Positions 1 to 5,524 of a stretch of 6,742 nt of DNA are shown here, one piece after another. Made by a program: the position numbers and the translations under genes. The notes below the pieces were generated by a model. The model was given only the letters and a program-made list of their open reading frames with translations, was not told the DNA's origin and made no database searches. Position 1 is the stretch's first letter; the number at the start of each line of letters is the position of its first letter. Origin of the DNA: an uncultured Synergistia bacterium (GTDB lineage: Bacteria; Eremiobacterota; SpSt-956; JAKJGF01); the NCBI GenBank assembly GCA_937888925.1, contig CALARM010000028.1, positions 1 to 6,742 of the forward strand, written 5' to 3'.

Positions 1-131
1 TCGTTCATATCTTTCTTTTTAAAGCTTAATGTTACTTTTTTCTGTCCCGACAGTTTACCGTTTCTTTCGAAAAAACCAATTCCATGCTTGTAAAATACAA
101 TTTTTTTTATAGGCAGGGGATTTGTTATCAC
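1..131 (-). CDS. Partial CDS, N-terminal 43 codons of an uncharacterised protein with a YKHGIGFFER motif
   Basis: An open frame on the minus strand runs off the left edge of the window. From a GTG at 131 it reads MITNPLPIKKIVFYKHGI and continues GFFERNGKLSGQKKVTLSF, then KKKDMN at the edge. The pattern 'LYKHGVGYFER.G.. G....L.F....MNDVLKSL' is one I recall from uncharacterised bacterial and archaeal proteins. The match is from memory and no function is known to me. The frame has no stop and typical codon use, which supports a real gene. An in-frame GTG at 143 is an alternative start. The purine-rich AAAGGTGAGG at 152-143 would lie 11 bases before the GTG at 131 but is too close to the one at 143, so I prefer 131. 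The gene is 254 bp downstream of tsaD on the same strand, with repeats in between, so co-transcription is uncertain. Confidence 0.72.
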   Translation of the reverse strand, partial: MITNPLPIKKIVFYKHGIGFFERNGKLSGQKKVTLSFKKKDMN

Positions 132-155
132 GTGCTTGTACACCTCACCTTTATT

Positions 156-228
156 TAGTGAGTAGTGAGTAATAAGTAGTGAGTAAAATATTTTTACTCA
201 TAGCTCGCTGTTCACTGCCCACTGTTTA
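156..228. repeat. Inverted heptad repeat pair downstream of tsaD
   Basis: Plus-strand units TAGTGAG, TAGTGAG, TAATAAG, TAGTGAG run in 7-bp steps from 156 to 183. They enter a 9-bp hairpin (180-188 with 192-200, loop TAT). After it, units CTGTTCA, CTGCCCA, CTGTTTA (208-228) repeat in the opposite orientation. Written as GTRANNN, all belong to one family. Confidence 0.85.
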
Positions 229-259
229 CATATTTTCAGAAATTACTTTATAACAGTCA

Positions 260-323
260 TGACCGGATGGTCACAAGGAAAAATGAGAGTTTATATTCTC
301 TTCACTCTTCACTCTTCACGATT
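260..323 (+). repeat. Dispersed repeat B, copy 1
   Basis: This copy begins TGACCGGATGGTCACAAG, continues to AATGAGAG, and ends in three CTCTTCA-type heptads and CGATT. Its first 29 bases match copy 2 at 25 positions by eye. The start can fold as TGACC-GGAT-GGTCA. It lies in the 254-bp gap between tsaD and the left-edge gene. Confidence 0.8.
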
Positions 324-385
324 CGATTCTCAAATTTATGCATATAATATTCTTGATGAGTATAAATTTATCCTTTATTATCAGT

Positions 386-1387
386 TTAAAGTTCCATATT
401 CGGGAAAACATCCAGTTCCAGATTACTTATTTCTCCTTTTAAATACTTATAGTATCCGGCACAGGCTATCATGGCGGCATTGTCTGTACATAGTATGGGA
501 GGCGGATAGATCAGATTAGTTCCTTTTTTTTCTGCTTTTTTTCGGACCAAATCCCGGAGGGCTCCGTTACATGCCACACCACCGGCAAGCGCCAGGGTTT
601 TACATCCTTTTTTTTCTGCAGCTCTGATGGCTTTAGTCGATAGAATATCAACTATAGCATACTGAAAACCTGCAGCTATATCTGCCAGAGGGATTTCTTT
701 AGAGTCTTTTTTTAATTCTTTTATATAATATATAACAGCAGTTTTCAGTCCGCTGAAGCTGAAATCAAAGGAATCTTTTTCCAGATAAGCCCTTGGAAAA
801 TTTATTGCCTTCGGATTTCCTGTCAGAGCCAGTTTTTCTATCTGTGGCCCGCCGGGATAGGGTAATCCGAGTACTGTAGCTATTTTATCAAAAGCTTCTC
901 CTGCTGCATCATCTCTTGTAGTACCAAGTGATATATAATTGCCGAAATCCTTTATTTCTATCAGGTTTACATGTCCTCCTGAAACAATGAGACATATCCA
1001 TGGAAATGGCGGTACATTTTCTGCTAAAAGATTTGCTGCTATATGACCTTCCAGGTGATTTACTCCTACAAGGGGGATGTTGAGGCTGTAAGAGATGGCT
1101 TTGGCAGCAGATACTCCGACAAGGAGAGCCCCGACAAGACCGGGGCCGTTTGTTACACATACGAGAGACAGGTCATTCCATGTTATATTTGCCTCGTTAA
1201 CAGCCTGTTCTATTGCAGGATTTATAAATTCCAGATGTTTTCTGGAAGCTATCTCAGGAACAACACCTCCGTACTTTTGATGAAATTCTATCTGTGAAGC
1301 AATTATATGGGATTTTATATGTTTTCCGTCTTCCATTACTGCTACAGATGTTTCGTCACAGGATGTTTCTATACCGAGTATATACAT
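386..1387 (-). CDS. tsaD: tRNA N6-adenosine threonylcarbamoyltransferase TsaD (Gcp/YgjD)
   Basis: TsaD is the catalytic subunit that transfers threonylcarbamoyl from TC-AMP to A37 of ANN-reading tRNAs, giving t6A in the cytoplasm together with TsaB and TsaE. The 333-residue product is complete and of usual length. It opens with the ASKHA phosphate-loop sequence GIETSCDETS (5-14), followed by YGGVVPEIASR (39-49). The metal-binding pair H111 and H115 lies in NHLEGH. Later motifs are SGGH (136-139), DDAAGEAFDK (159-168), FSFSGLKTA (209-217), GGVACNGALR (269-278) and the third metal ligand D302 in CTDNAAM. No key residue is missing. The ATG at 1387 has a strong GGAGGT at 1398-1393, five bases upstream. 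It is the last complete gene of the thrS-tsaE-tsaB-rimI-tsaD run, 183 bp after rimI. That gap is filled with heptad repeats. Confidence 0.98.
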   Translation of the reverse strand: MYILGIETSCDETSVAVMEDGKHIKSHIIASQIEFHQKYGGVVPEIASRKHLEFINPAIEQAVNEANITWNDLSLVCVTNGPGLVGALLVGVSAAKAISYSLNIPLVGVNHLEGHIAANLLAENVPPFPWICLIVSGGHVNLIEIKDFGNYISLGTTRDDAAGEAFDKIATVLGLPYPGGPQIEKLALTGNPKAINFPRAYLEKDSFDFSFSGLKTAVIYYIKELKKDSKEIPLADIAAGFQYAIVDILSTKAIRAAEKKGCKTLALAGGVACNGALRDLVRKKAEKKGTNLIYPPPILCTDNAAMIACAGYYKYLKGEISNLELDVFPNMEL

Positions 1388-1392
1388 AATTT

Positions 1393-1398
1393 ACCTCC
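1393..1398 (-). promoter_or_regulatory. Ribosome binding site of tsaD
   Basis: Minus-strand GGAGGT lies five bases before the ATG of tsaD. It is the only near-perfect Shine-Dalgarno among tsaE, tsaB, rimI and tsaD. The heptad array begins nine bases further upstream and leaves this site intact. Confidence 0.85.
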
Positions 1399-1406
1399 GT
1401 TCATGT

Positions 1407-1436
1407 CAGTGACCGGTGACCAGTGACCAGTGACCA
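1407..1436 (+). repeat. Heptad array upstream of tsaD
   Basis: Four tandem 7-bp units (CAGTGAC, CGGTGAC, CAGTGAC, CAGTGAC) stop nine bases before the tsaD ribosome binding site. Bases 1421-1435 are complementary, with one G-U in the sense RNA, to 1569-1583 at the other end of the same gap. Confidence 0.9.
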
Positions 1437-1448
1437 ATCAAGGATTAT

Positions 1449-1505
1449 TACCGCAACTGGTAAAAGAGTATCCCAAAAAACTATGTATGCAGACATGAAG
1501 TTTTT
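1449..1505 (+). repeat. Dispersed repeat C, copy 1, with attached hairpin
   Basis: TACCGCAACTGGTAAAAG followed by AGTATCCC matches the copies near the right end of the window. It runs into a hairpin: AAAAACT (1476-1482) pairs with AGTTTTT (1499-1505), and ATGT with ACAT. On the minus strand this hairpin ends in a T run and might weakly attenuate transcription into tsaD. Confidence 0.65.
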
Positions 1506-1510
1506 CCTAA

Positions 1511-1602
1511 CGTCACGCGTTACACGTAACGATAGACGAATTGCTTGAAACTACAAACCAGCTATACCGGTCACTGATCACTGTTAACTGATAACTGTTC
1601 AA
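1511..1602 (-). repeat. Heptad repeats at and beyond the 3' end of rimI
   Basis: On the minus strand the units TTGAACA, GTTATCA, GTTAACA, GTGATCA, GTGACCG run from 1602 to 1568 and code the RimI tail and stop. A further short cluster with a perfect CGTTAC-AC-GTAACG palindrome lies at 1511-1531. The bases between are unremarkable. Confidence 0.85.
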
Positions 1603-2074
1603 GTCTTTCTTTTACGCTTTTTCCTTTGAGATTTTCCAGAAACATAACGACAGCATCTTCGTTATCTTCCATATAATAATTTTTTCTTATGCCTATTTCC
1701 TTATAACCGAGTTTTTTATATAGTTTTATTGCCGGACCGTTGGATTGTTTTACTTCCAGTATTGAATGACTTGCTTTATGTTTAATAGCTTCTCTGAGGA
1801 GTTTTATAACAAGAGACATACCTGTCCCTTTACCTCTATGGTTTTCATCTACAACTACAGTAGTAATATGAGACTGCCGCATCTTTAACCACATGCCTGC
1901 ATAACCTATGACTTTACCATCTTTAAGGGCAACGAAGTATATGCCGGAAGGGTTCAGATTTACTTCGCAGAAGAAAAGAGAGGCAGGCCATATGGAATCC
2001 GGATAGGTTCTTTTTTCAAGTTCCATAACTTCAGACAGGTGGGAAGTTTCCATTGGCTCTATTGTCCAGTCCAT
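1571..2074 (-). CDS. rimI: GNAT-family N-acetyltransferase RimI (ribosomal protein S18 alanine acetyltransferase-like)
   Basis: The product is a GNAT acetyltransferase that uses acetyl-CoA. In Enterobacteria RimI acetylates the N-terminal alanine of ribosomal protein S18; the substrate here is inferred. The acetyl-CoA pyrophosphate loop is HRGKGTG (79-85) after the beta strand ITTVVVD. The RimI-type second half is LEVKQSN (106-112), then LYKKLGY (118-124) and RKNYY (130-134) before EDAVVM. E107 and Y119 match the catalytic Glu and Tyr of enterobacterial RimI, which are also 12 residues apart. The core ends near residue 150. The remaining tail is oddly charged, and its last nine residues (EQLSVNSDQ) and the TGA stop come from a heptad repeat array at 1571-1602. 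The ATG at 2074 has no Shine-Dalgarno sequence, because a second heptad array starts two bases upstream. Position between tsaB and tsaD is typical of the family. Confidence 0.93.
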   Translation of the reverse strand: MDWTIEPMETSHLSEVMELEKRTYPDSIWPASLFFCEVNLNPSGIYFVALKDGKVIGYAGMWLKMRQSHITTVVVDENHRGKGTGMSLVIKLLREAIKHKASHSILEVKQSNGPAIKLYKKLGYKEIGIRKNYYMEDNEDAVVMFLENLKGKSVKERLEQLSVNSDQ

Positions 2075-2075
2075 A

Positions 2076-2140
2076 GGCGTAACGCGTAACGCGTGACCCG
2101 TGACGCGTGATTTTTTCGCCCGTCACAGGTCACTGTTTAC
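2076..2140. repeat. Inverted heptad pair filling the tsaB-rimI gap
   Basis: Plus-strand units GGCGTAA, CGCGTAA, CGCGTGA, CCCGTGA, CGCGTGA occupy 2076-2110 in strict 7-bp phase. After TTTTTT, inverted units (minus strand GTAAACA, GTGACCT, GTGACGG) occupy 2140-2120. In sense RNA, GTGAC and GTGA can pair with TCAC and GTCAC across a 12-base loop. Confidence 0.9.
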
Positions 2141-2832
2141 AGTTTCTCCTTTTTAATTTTTGCATCAGGAGGCCTTATATATACAGGTTCAAGATTCAGG
2201 CACGAATCCTTCTGACCGGCCATTAATTGTTCCCTTCCTAAAAAAGCTACAGAACTTCCTCTTATTATGCCATGAATGTCCGGAGCCCATCTGAAAGGAA
2301 CTTGCAGATTTCCGGTAATATCATCTCTGTAATGACCTGTATCATGACCTGTGAAATTACATGGTTCGTTCAGAGTGTTTATTTCTGATGCCAGGTCAGC
2401 CGGTTTATAAAGACTGCTTTCCTTTATCTGTATTATTTTATTATCTTTCCATCTGTAAAAACCTGCATAAATTTCGCCTTTACGGGCATCTAAAAGAGGG
2501 ACCGTTATGCCATCCTTTAGAGACAGTTGATATACAAGTGCTTCAAGGGAATTGACGCCGGCTAAATCTATAGCTGTAACCTGTGACATGGTTCTGGCTG
2601 TAACAAGGCCCAGGCGAACACCTGTAAAGGAACCAGGCCCTTTTGTAACTGCTATACAGGCAAGGTCCGACATTTTAATATCTTTTGCTTCAAGGAGCAT
2701 TTTTATGCCGGGTACAAGCCGTGTAAGCTGGGTCATTTTGCATCGTACAGTCCATTCTCCTATGAGGGATTCCCCGTCTATAAGCCCTATACTGCACCAG
2801 TTTGTTGCCGTATCAAAACCAAGTATTTTCAT
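2137..2832 (-). CDS. tsaB: tRNA threonylcarbamoyladenosine biosynthesis protein TsaB (YeaZ/YdiC)
   Basis: TsaB is the non-catalytic ASKHA-fold partner that dimerises with TsaD and bridges it to TsaE in t6A synthesis. The 231-residue product has the usual length. Visible motifs are the N-terminal ILGFDTATN (3-11), the signature TKGPGSFTGVRLGL (63-76) and LLDARKGEIYAGFY (113-126). It ends with the family's typical C-terminal LEPVYIRPPDA. The His commonly seen in the HSE..LLP helix is replaced (TQLTRLVP, 34-41); TsaB is not known to bind metal, so this probably does not matter. The ATG at 2832 is preceded by AAAAAGGA with about 11 bases of spacing. A perfect 12-bp palindrome GATTATATAATC (2834-2845) lies in that spacing. 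The stop codon TAA is itself the first unit of the heptad array that fills the 62-bp gap to rimI. Confidence 0.97.
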   Translation of the reverse strand: MKILGFDTATNWCSIGLIDGESLIGEWTVRCKMTQLTRLVPGIKMLLEAKDIKMSDLACIAVTKGPGSFTGVRLGLVTARTMSQVTAIDLAGVNSLEALVYQLSLKDGITVPLLDARKGEIYAGFYRWKDNKIIQIKESSLYKPADLASEINTLNEPCNFTGHDTGHYRDDITGNLQVPFRWAPDIHGIIRGSSVAFLGREQLMAGQKDSCLNLEPVYIRPPDAKIKKEKL

Positions 2833-2853
2833 AGATTATATAATCCTTTTTAT

Positions 2854-2908
2854 CGTGACGGGTAACGGGTAACGCGTGACAGGTGGTTTTGTGATGCGTA
2901 ATGCGTGG
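2854..2908 (+). repeat. Heptad array upstream of tsaB
   Basis: Units CGGGTAA, CGGGTAA, CGCGTGA, CAGGTGG follow CGTGA in 7-bp phase (2854-2886). After TTTT a second short run with GTGA, TGCGTAA and TGCGTGG extends to 2908. The array faces the inverted units at 2992-3012. Confidence 0.88.
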
Positions 2909-2915
2909 TTTCACC

Positions 2916-2939
2916 GGTCGAACACAGGGGTTCGCCCCT
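2916..2939. repeat. Small palindromic (REP-like) hairpin
   Basis: GGTCGAAC (2916-2923) pairs with GTTCGCCC (2930-2937) with one mismatch and loop ACAGGG. An alternative hairpin is AGGGG-TTCG-CCCCT (2926-2939). Its GC content is far above the surroundings. I recall closely similar GGGCGAAC...GTTCGCCCCTAC palindromes between genes of unrelated bacteria. Confidence 0.65.
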
Positions 2940-2952
2940 ACTCACTTTTCAT

Positions 2953-3017
2953 TGACCGGGTGTTCACAACGAAGAATGAGAAATTACTCCTCTCTTCACC
3001 CTTCACTCTTTACGATT
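2953..3017 (+). repeat. Dispersed repeat B, copy 2
   Basis: This copy begins TGACCGGGTGTTCACAAC, continues to GAATGAGAAA, and ends in the units CTCTTCA, CCCTTCA, CTCTTTA (2992-3012) and CGATT. It stops one base before the tsaE stop codon. It is the best preserved of the three copies. Confidence 0.85.
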
Positions 3018-3018
3018 T

Positions 3019-3474
3019 TCATATAAACTTTTCTAAAAAATCATCTCTACCATTAACAGTTATTGTTCTTCTGGAAAAATTATCAGGTGTAATATCATCT
3101 ATATAGTCTATATTTATTCTGATAGATTTTTCCGGAAGTAATTCCGGAGCTCTATCTGCCCATTCTATGAGACATATACCGTCTCTTTCGAAATATTCCC
3201 AGTAACCCAGATCATAAAGATCATGTTCTTTAAGTCTGTACAGATCGAAATGATAAACAGGTAATATGCCTTTATATTCCTGTATGAGTGTAAAGGTAGG
3301 GCTGGATACATTTTCTTTTATACCGAGACCTGCACATATAGCCTTGATGAGGCATGTTTTCCCCGCACCGAGTTCCCCGGTAAAAGCCACTGTATCACCG
3401 CTTTTTAACAGACAGGCTATCTTTTCTCCCAGAAGGCGCGTTTCTTCCGGGTTATTTGTTATAAGAGTTTTCAT
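3019..3474 (-). CDS. tsaE: tRNA threonylcarbamoyladenosine biosynthesis ATPase TsaE (YjeE/YdiB)
   Basis: TsaE is a small P-loop ATPase that binds the TsaB-TsaD complex and is needed for repeated rounds of t6A formation. The 151-residue product matches the family length. The Walker A motif is TGELGAGKT (32-40). It is followed by SSPTFTLIQEY (57-67), HFDLYRL (75-81), LGYWEYF (89-95) and CLIEWADR (101-108), all in family order. The ATG at 3474 gives the expected N-terminus, in which an 'ETRLLGEKIA' helix precedes the nucleotide loop. The nearest GGGAG is at 3498-3494, about 19 bases away and too far for a normal Shine-Dalgarno. Translation may depend on coupling to thrS, whose stop is 47 bp upstream. 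Downstream, a 186-bp spacer full of repeats separates it from tsaB, with one repeat directly abutting the TGA stop. Confidence 0.97.
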   Translation of the reverse strand: MKTLITNNPEETRLLGEKIACLLKSGDTVAFTGELGAGKTCLIKAICAGLGIKENVSSPTFTLIQEYKGILPVYHFDLYRLKEHDLYDLGYWEYFERDGICLIEWADRAPELLPEKSIRINIDYIDDITPDNFSRRTITVNGRDDFLEKFI

Positions 3475-3495
3475 GGTTTTAAATTTGAAGTTTCT

Positions 3496-3517
3496 CCCGT
3501 CATGCGTTATCTGTTAC
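3496..3517 (-). repeat. Short heptad array in the thrS-tsaE gap
   Basis: On the minus strand, units GTAACAG, ATAACGC, ATGACGG follow the thrS TAG stop after four bases, still in 7-bp phase. The gap is only 47 bp, and no facing inverted array is present. Confidence 0.75.
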
Positions 3518-3521
3518 GACA

Positions 3522-5435
3522 CTAAATTTTCTTTCTTATTTCTTCAAAGACTTTCTCCATAAATTGTTCAATACTCATGGTGCCTTCATCACCTTTGTCT
3601 CTCGACCTTATAGAAAGTGTTTCAGTCTCCATTTCTCTGTCTCCTAATATTATCATATAAGGTATTTTTTCAATCTGGCCTTCCCTGATTTTGTATCCTG
3701 TTTTTTCATTCCTTTTATCCACTTCAACTCTTATGTCTCTGGCCAGAAGTTTTTCAGCGACTTTTTCTGCATAGGCAATATGTTTATCAGTAATGGGAAG
3801 TATTCTTACCTGTTCCGGTGACAGCCAGATAGGGAAGGCTCCTCCGTAATGTTCTATAAGACATCCTGTAAATCTTTCAAAGGAACCGAGGAGAGCCCTG
3901 TGAATCATAATTGGTCTCGGTAATTTACCGTCTGACCCTGCATATTTCAGATCGAATCTTTCAGGGAGGTTGAAATCAACCTGAATAGTTGAACTCTGCC
4001 ATTCTCTTCCAAGGCTGTCTCTGAGTTTTATGTCTATTTTGGGACCGTAAAAAACACCTTCTCCTTCATCTATGGCATAGTTAACTTTTTCTGTTTCGAG
4101 GGCTTTTCTAATAGAACCTGTTGCTTTCTCCCATATTTCATCACTTCCGATATATTTCTCAGGTTTTGTGCTGAGCTTTACATAGAAATCATGGAAGCCG
4201 AAGATACGATTAATATCAATGGCAAATCTGAAGGCTTTTAAAATTTCTTCATCTAACTGATCTTCCCGGCAGAATATATGGGCATCATCCTGAGTAAAGC
4301 CTCTTACCCTGAGAAGTCCGTGGAGGGCACCTGATTTCTCATATCTGTAGACTGTGCCGAGTTCGAAAAATTTTACAGGGAGATCGCGGAAACTCCTTAC
4401 TTTACTGCGATAGATCAATACATGGCCGGGACAGTTCATTGGTTTTAATACATATTCCTGTTCATCAAGGGGAACAAAATACATATTTTCTCTGTAAAAT
4501 CCTTTATGGCCTGATGTTTCCCACAGTTCTCCTCTGAGAAGATGTGGTGTCATGACCATGTCATAACCTCTTTTATAATGTTCTTTTTTCATGAAATCTT
4601 CAAGGATAGTCCTGAGTATTGCACCTTTAGGAGGGTAGAATATGACTCCCGGGCCTGCTTCATCAAATGTATTGTAAAGTCCGAGGGCGGGGCCGAGTTT
4701 TCTATGGTCACGTTTTGCTGCTTCTTCCAGCTTTTTTAAATATTCGCCGAGTTTTTCCTTTGAAGGGAAAGCAGTGCCGTAAATTCTCTGGAGCATCTGG
4801 TTCTTCTCGTCACCTCTCCAGTAGGCGCCGGCAATTTTTAACAGTTTAAAGGCTTTTACCTTCCCTGTAGAAGGTAAATGAGGGCCTCTGCAGAGATCTG
4901 TAAAATTTCCCTGTTCGTAAAGACTTACATGGCCTTCTCCCAGATCCTGTATGACTTCTACTTTATATGTTTCACCTGTGGAAGCATAAAATTTTATAGC
5001 TTCTTCGGAAGTCAGAACTTTTCTCTTTATCGGGATATTTTCTTTTATTATTTCCTTCATTCTCTTTTCTATTTTTTCCAGATCTTCGGGAACAAAAGGA
5101 ACTTTTTTGTCAAAATCGTAATAAAATCCGTTTTCTACGGTAGGGCCTATGGTTATTTTTACATCGGGATAAATATCTTTTACTGCCTGGGCCATTATAT
5201 GGGCAGTAGAATGTCTGCATATGTCAAGGCCTTCCGGATCTTCTGCGGTGATAAGTTTTATATTACCATCCTCTTCTATGGAACTGCCGAGATCGAGCAA
5301 TTTATCATTCAATTTTATAGCAATGGCTCCTTTTGTAATTTTTTTGTCCAGTTCTTTTAAAAGGTCTGTTCCTTTTATACCTTTAGGGAATTGCTTCTTT
5401 GTTCCTTCATCCAGTGTTAATTCTATTTGTTCCAA
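3522..5435 (-). CDS. thrS: Threonine--tRNA ligase
   Basis: ThrS activates threonine with ATP and charges tRNA-Thr in the cytoplasm. The 637-residue product is complete. It has a TGS domain (about 1-62), then the N2 editing domain with the HxxxH pair H75 and H79 plus C182 and H186 in DLCRGPH, which clears mischarged serine. The class II catalytic core (about 245-535) carries motif 2 at RVRGFTQDDAHIF and motif 3 at IHRALLGSFERF. The zinc ligands are C335, H386 and H512. The anticodon-binding domain runs from about 540 to the end. The start is TTG at 5435: AAGGAG (5450-5445) lies nine bases upstream, no ATG or GTG fits better, and the TGS domain begins at once. A rare start codon here may limit translation. 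It has its own promoter after the tRNA terminator and leads the t6A genes. Confidence 0.99.
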   Translation of the reverse strand: MEQIELTLDEGTKKQFPKGIKGTDLLKELDKKITKGAIAIKLNDKLLDLGSSIEEDGNIKLITAEDPEGLDICRHSTAHIMAQAVKDIYPDVKITIGPTVENGFYYDFDKKVPFVPEDLEKIEKRMKEIIKENIPIKRKVLTSEEAIKFYASTGETYKVEVIQDLGEGHVSLYEQGNFTDLCRGPHLPSTGKVKAFKLLKIAGAYWRGDEKNQMLQRIYGTAFPSKEKLGEYLKKLEEAAKRDHRKLGPALGLYNTFDEAGPGVIFYPPKGAILRTILEDFMKKEHYKRGYDMVMTPHLLRGELWETSGHKGFYRENMYFVPLDEQEYVLKPMNCPGHVLIYRSKVRSFRDLPVKFFELGTVYRYEKSGALHGLLRVRGFTQDDAHIFCREDQLDEEILKAFRFAIDINRIFGFHDFYVKLSTKPEKYIGSDEIWEKATGSIRKALETEKVNYAIDEGEGVFYGPKIDIKLRDSLGREWQSSTIQVDFNLPERFDLKYAGSDGKLPRPIMIHRALLGSFERFTGCLIEHYGGAFPIWLSPEQVRILPITDKHIAYAEKVAEKLLARDIRVEVDKRNEKTGYKIREGQIEKIPYMIILGDREMETETLSIRSRDKGDEGTMSIEQFMEKVFEEIRKKI

Positions 5436-5444
5436 TTAATCTCT

Positions 5445-5450
5445 CTCCTT
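5445..5450 (-). promoter_or_regulatory. Ribosome binding site deciding the thrS TTG start
   Basis: On the minus strand AAGGAG is followed by nine bases and then TTG GAA CAA. The good spacing and the lack of any other start codon before the TGS domain support TTG as the true start. Confidence 0.8.
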
Positions 5451-5481
5451 TCGAATATAGCTTTCACTATAATTACCTGCT

Positions 5482-5510
5482 ATTATAGTTTCATATTTCT
5501 TCTTTTGCAA
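5482..5510 (-). promoter_or_regulatory. Sigma-70-type promoter of the thrS-tsaEB-rimI-tsaD operon
   Basis: On the minus strand TTGCAA (5510-5505) is followed by a 17-bp spacer and a perfect TATAAT (5487-5482). It lies between the tRNA terminator and thrS and gives an untranslated leader of about 40 bases. The -10 lies in one arm of an 8-bp inverted repeat (5466-5473 and 5482-5489). The leader is too short for a T-box. Confidence 0.8.
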
Positions 5511-5524
5511 GAAAATTTTTCTCA

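Noticed and set aside
180..200. Intrinsic terminator for the tsaD transcript (TGAGTAAAA-TAT-TTTTACTCA)
   Set aside because: The stem is AT-rich, the T run is within the stem, and no T tract follows on the minus strand. It also lies more than 180 bp past the tsaD stop. I treat it as part of the repeat.
259..519. An 86-codon plus-strand open frame beginning in repeat B
   Set aside because: It starts inside a dispersed repeat, overlaps the conserved 3' end of tsaD on the opposite strand, and shows no recognisable protein motif or binding site.
1407..1436. CRISPR-like tandem repeats
   Set aside because: The units are 7 bp with no unique spacers of constant length, and no cas genes are present.
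3471..3503. Ten-codon leader frame (ATG ACG GGA ...) whose TGA overlaps the tsaE ATG, suggesting translational coupling
   Set aside because: It has no Shine-Dalgarno, its ATG is part of a heptad unit, and the peptide has no feature of a regulatory leader. The overlap is probably chance.
4878..5360. A 160-codon plus-strand open frame
   Set aside because: It lies entirely antisense to the TGS and editing domains of thrS and is rich in Phe, Tyr and Ile, as expected for the shadow of a lysine- and glutamate-rich gene.
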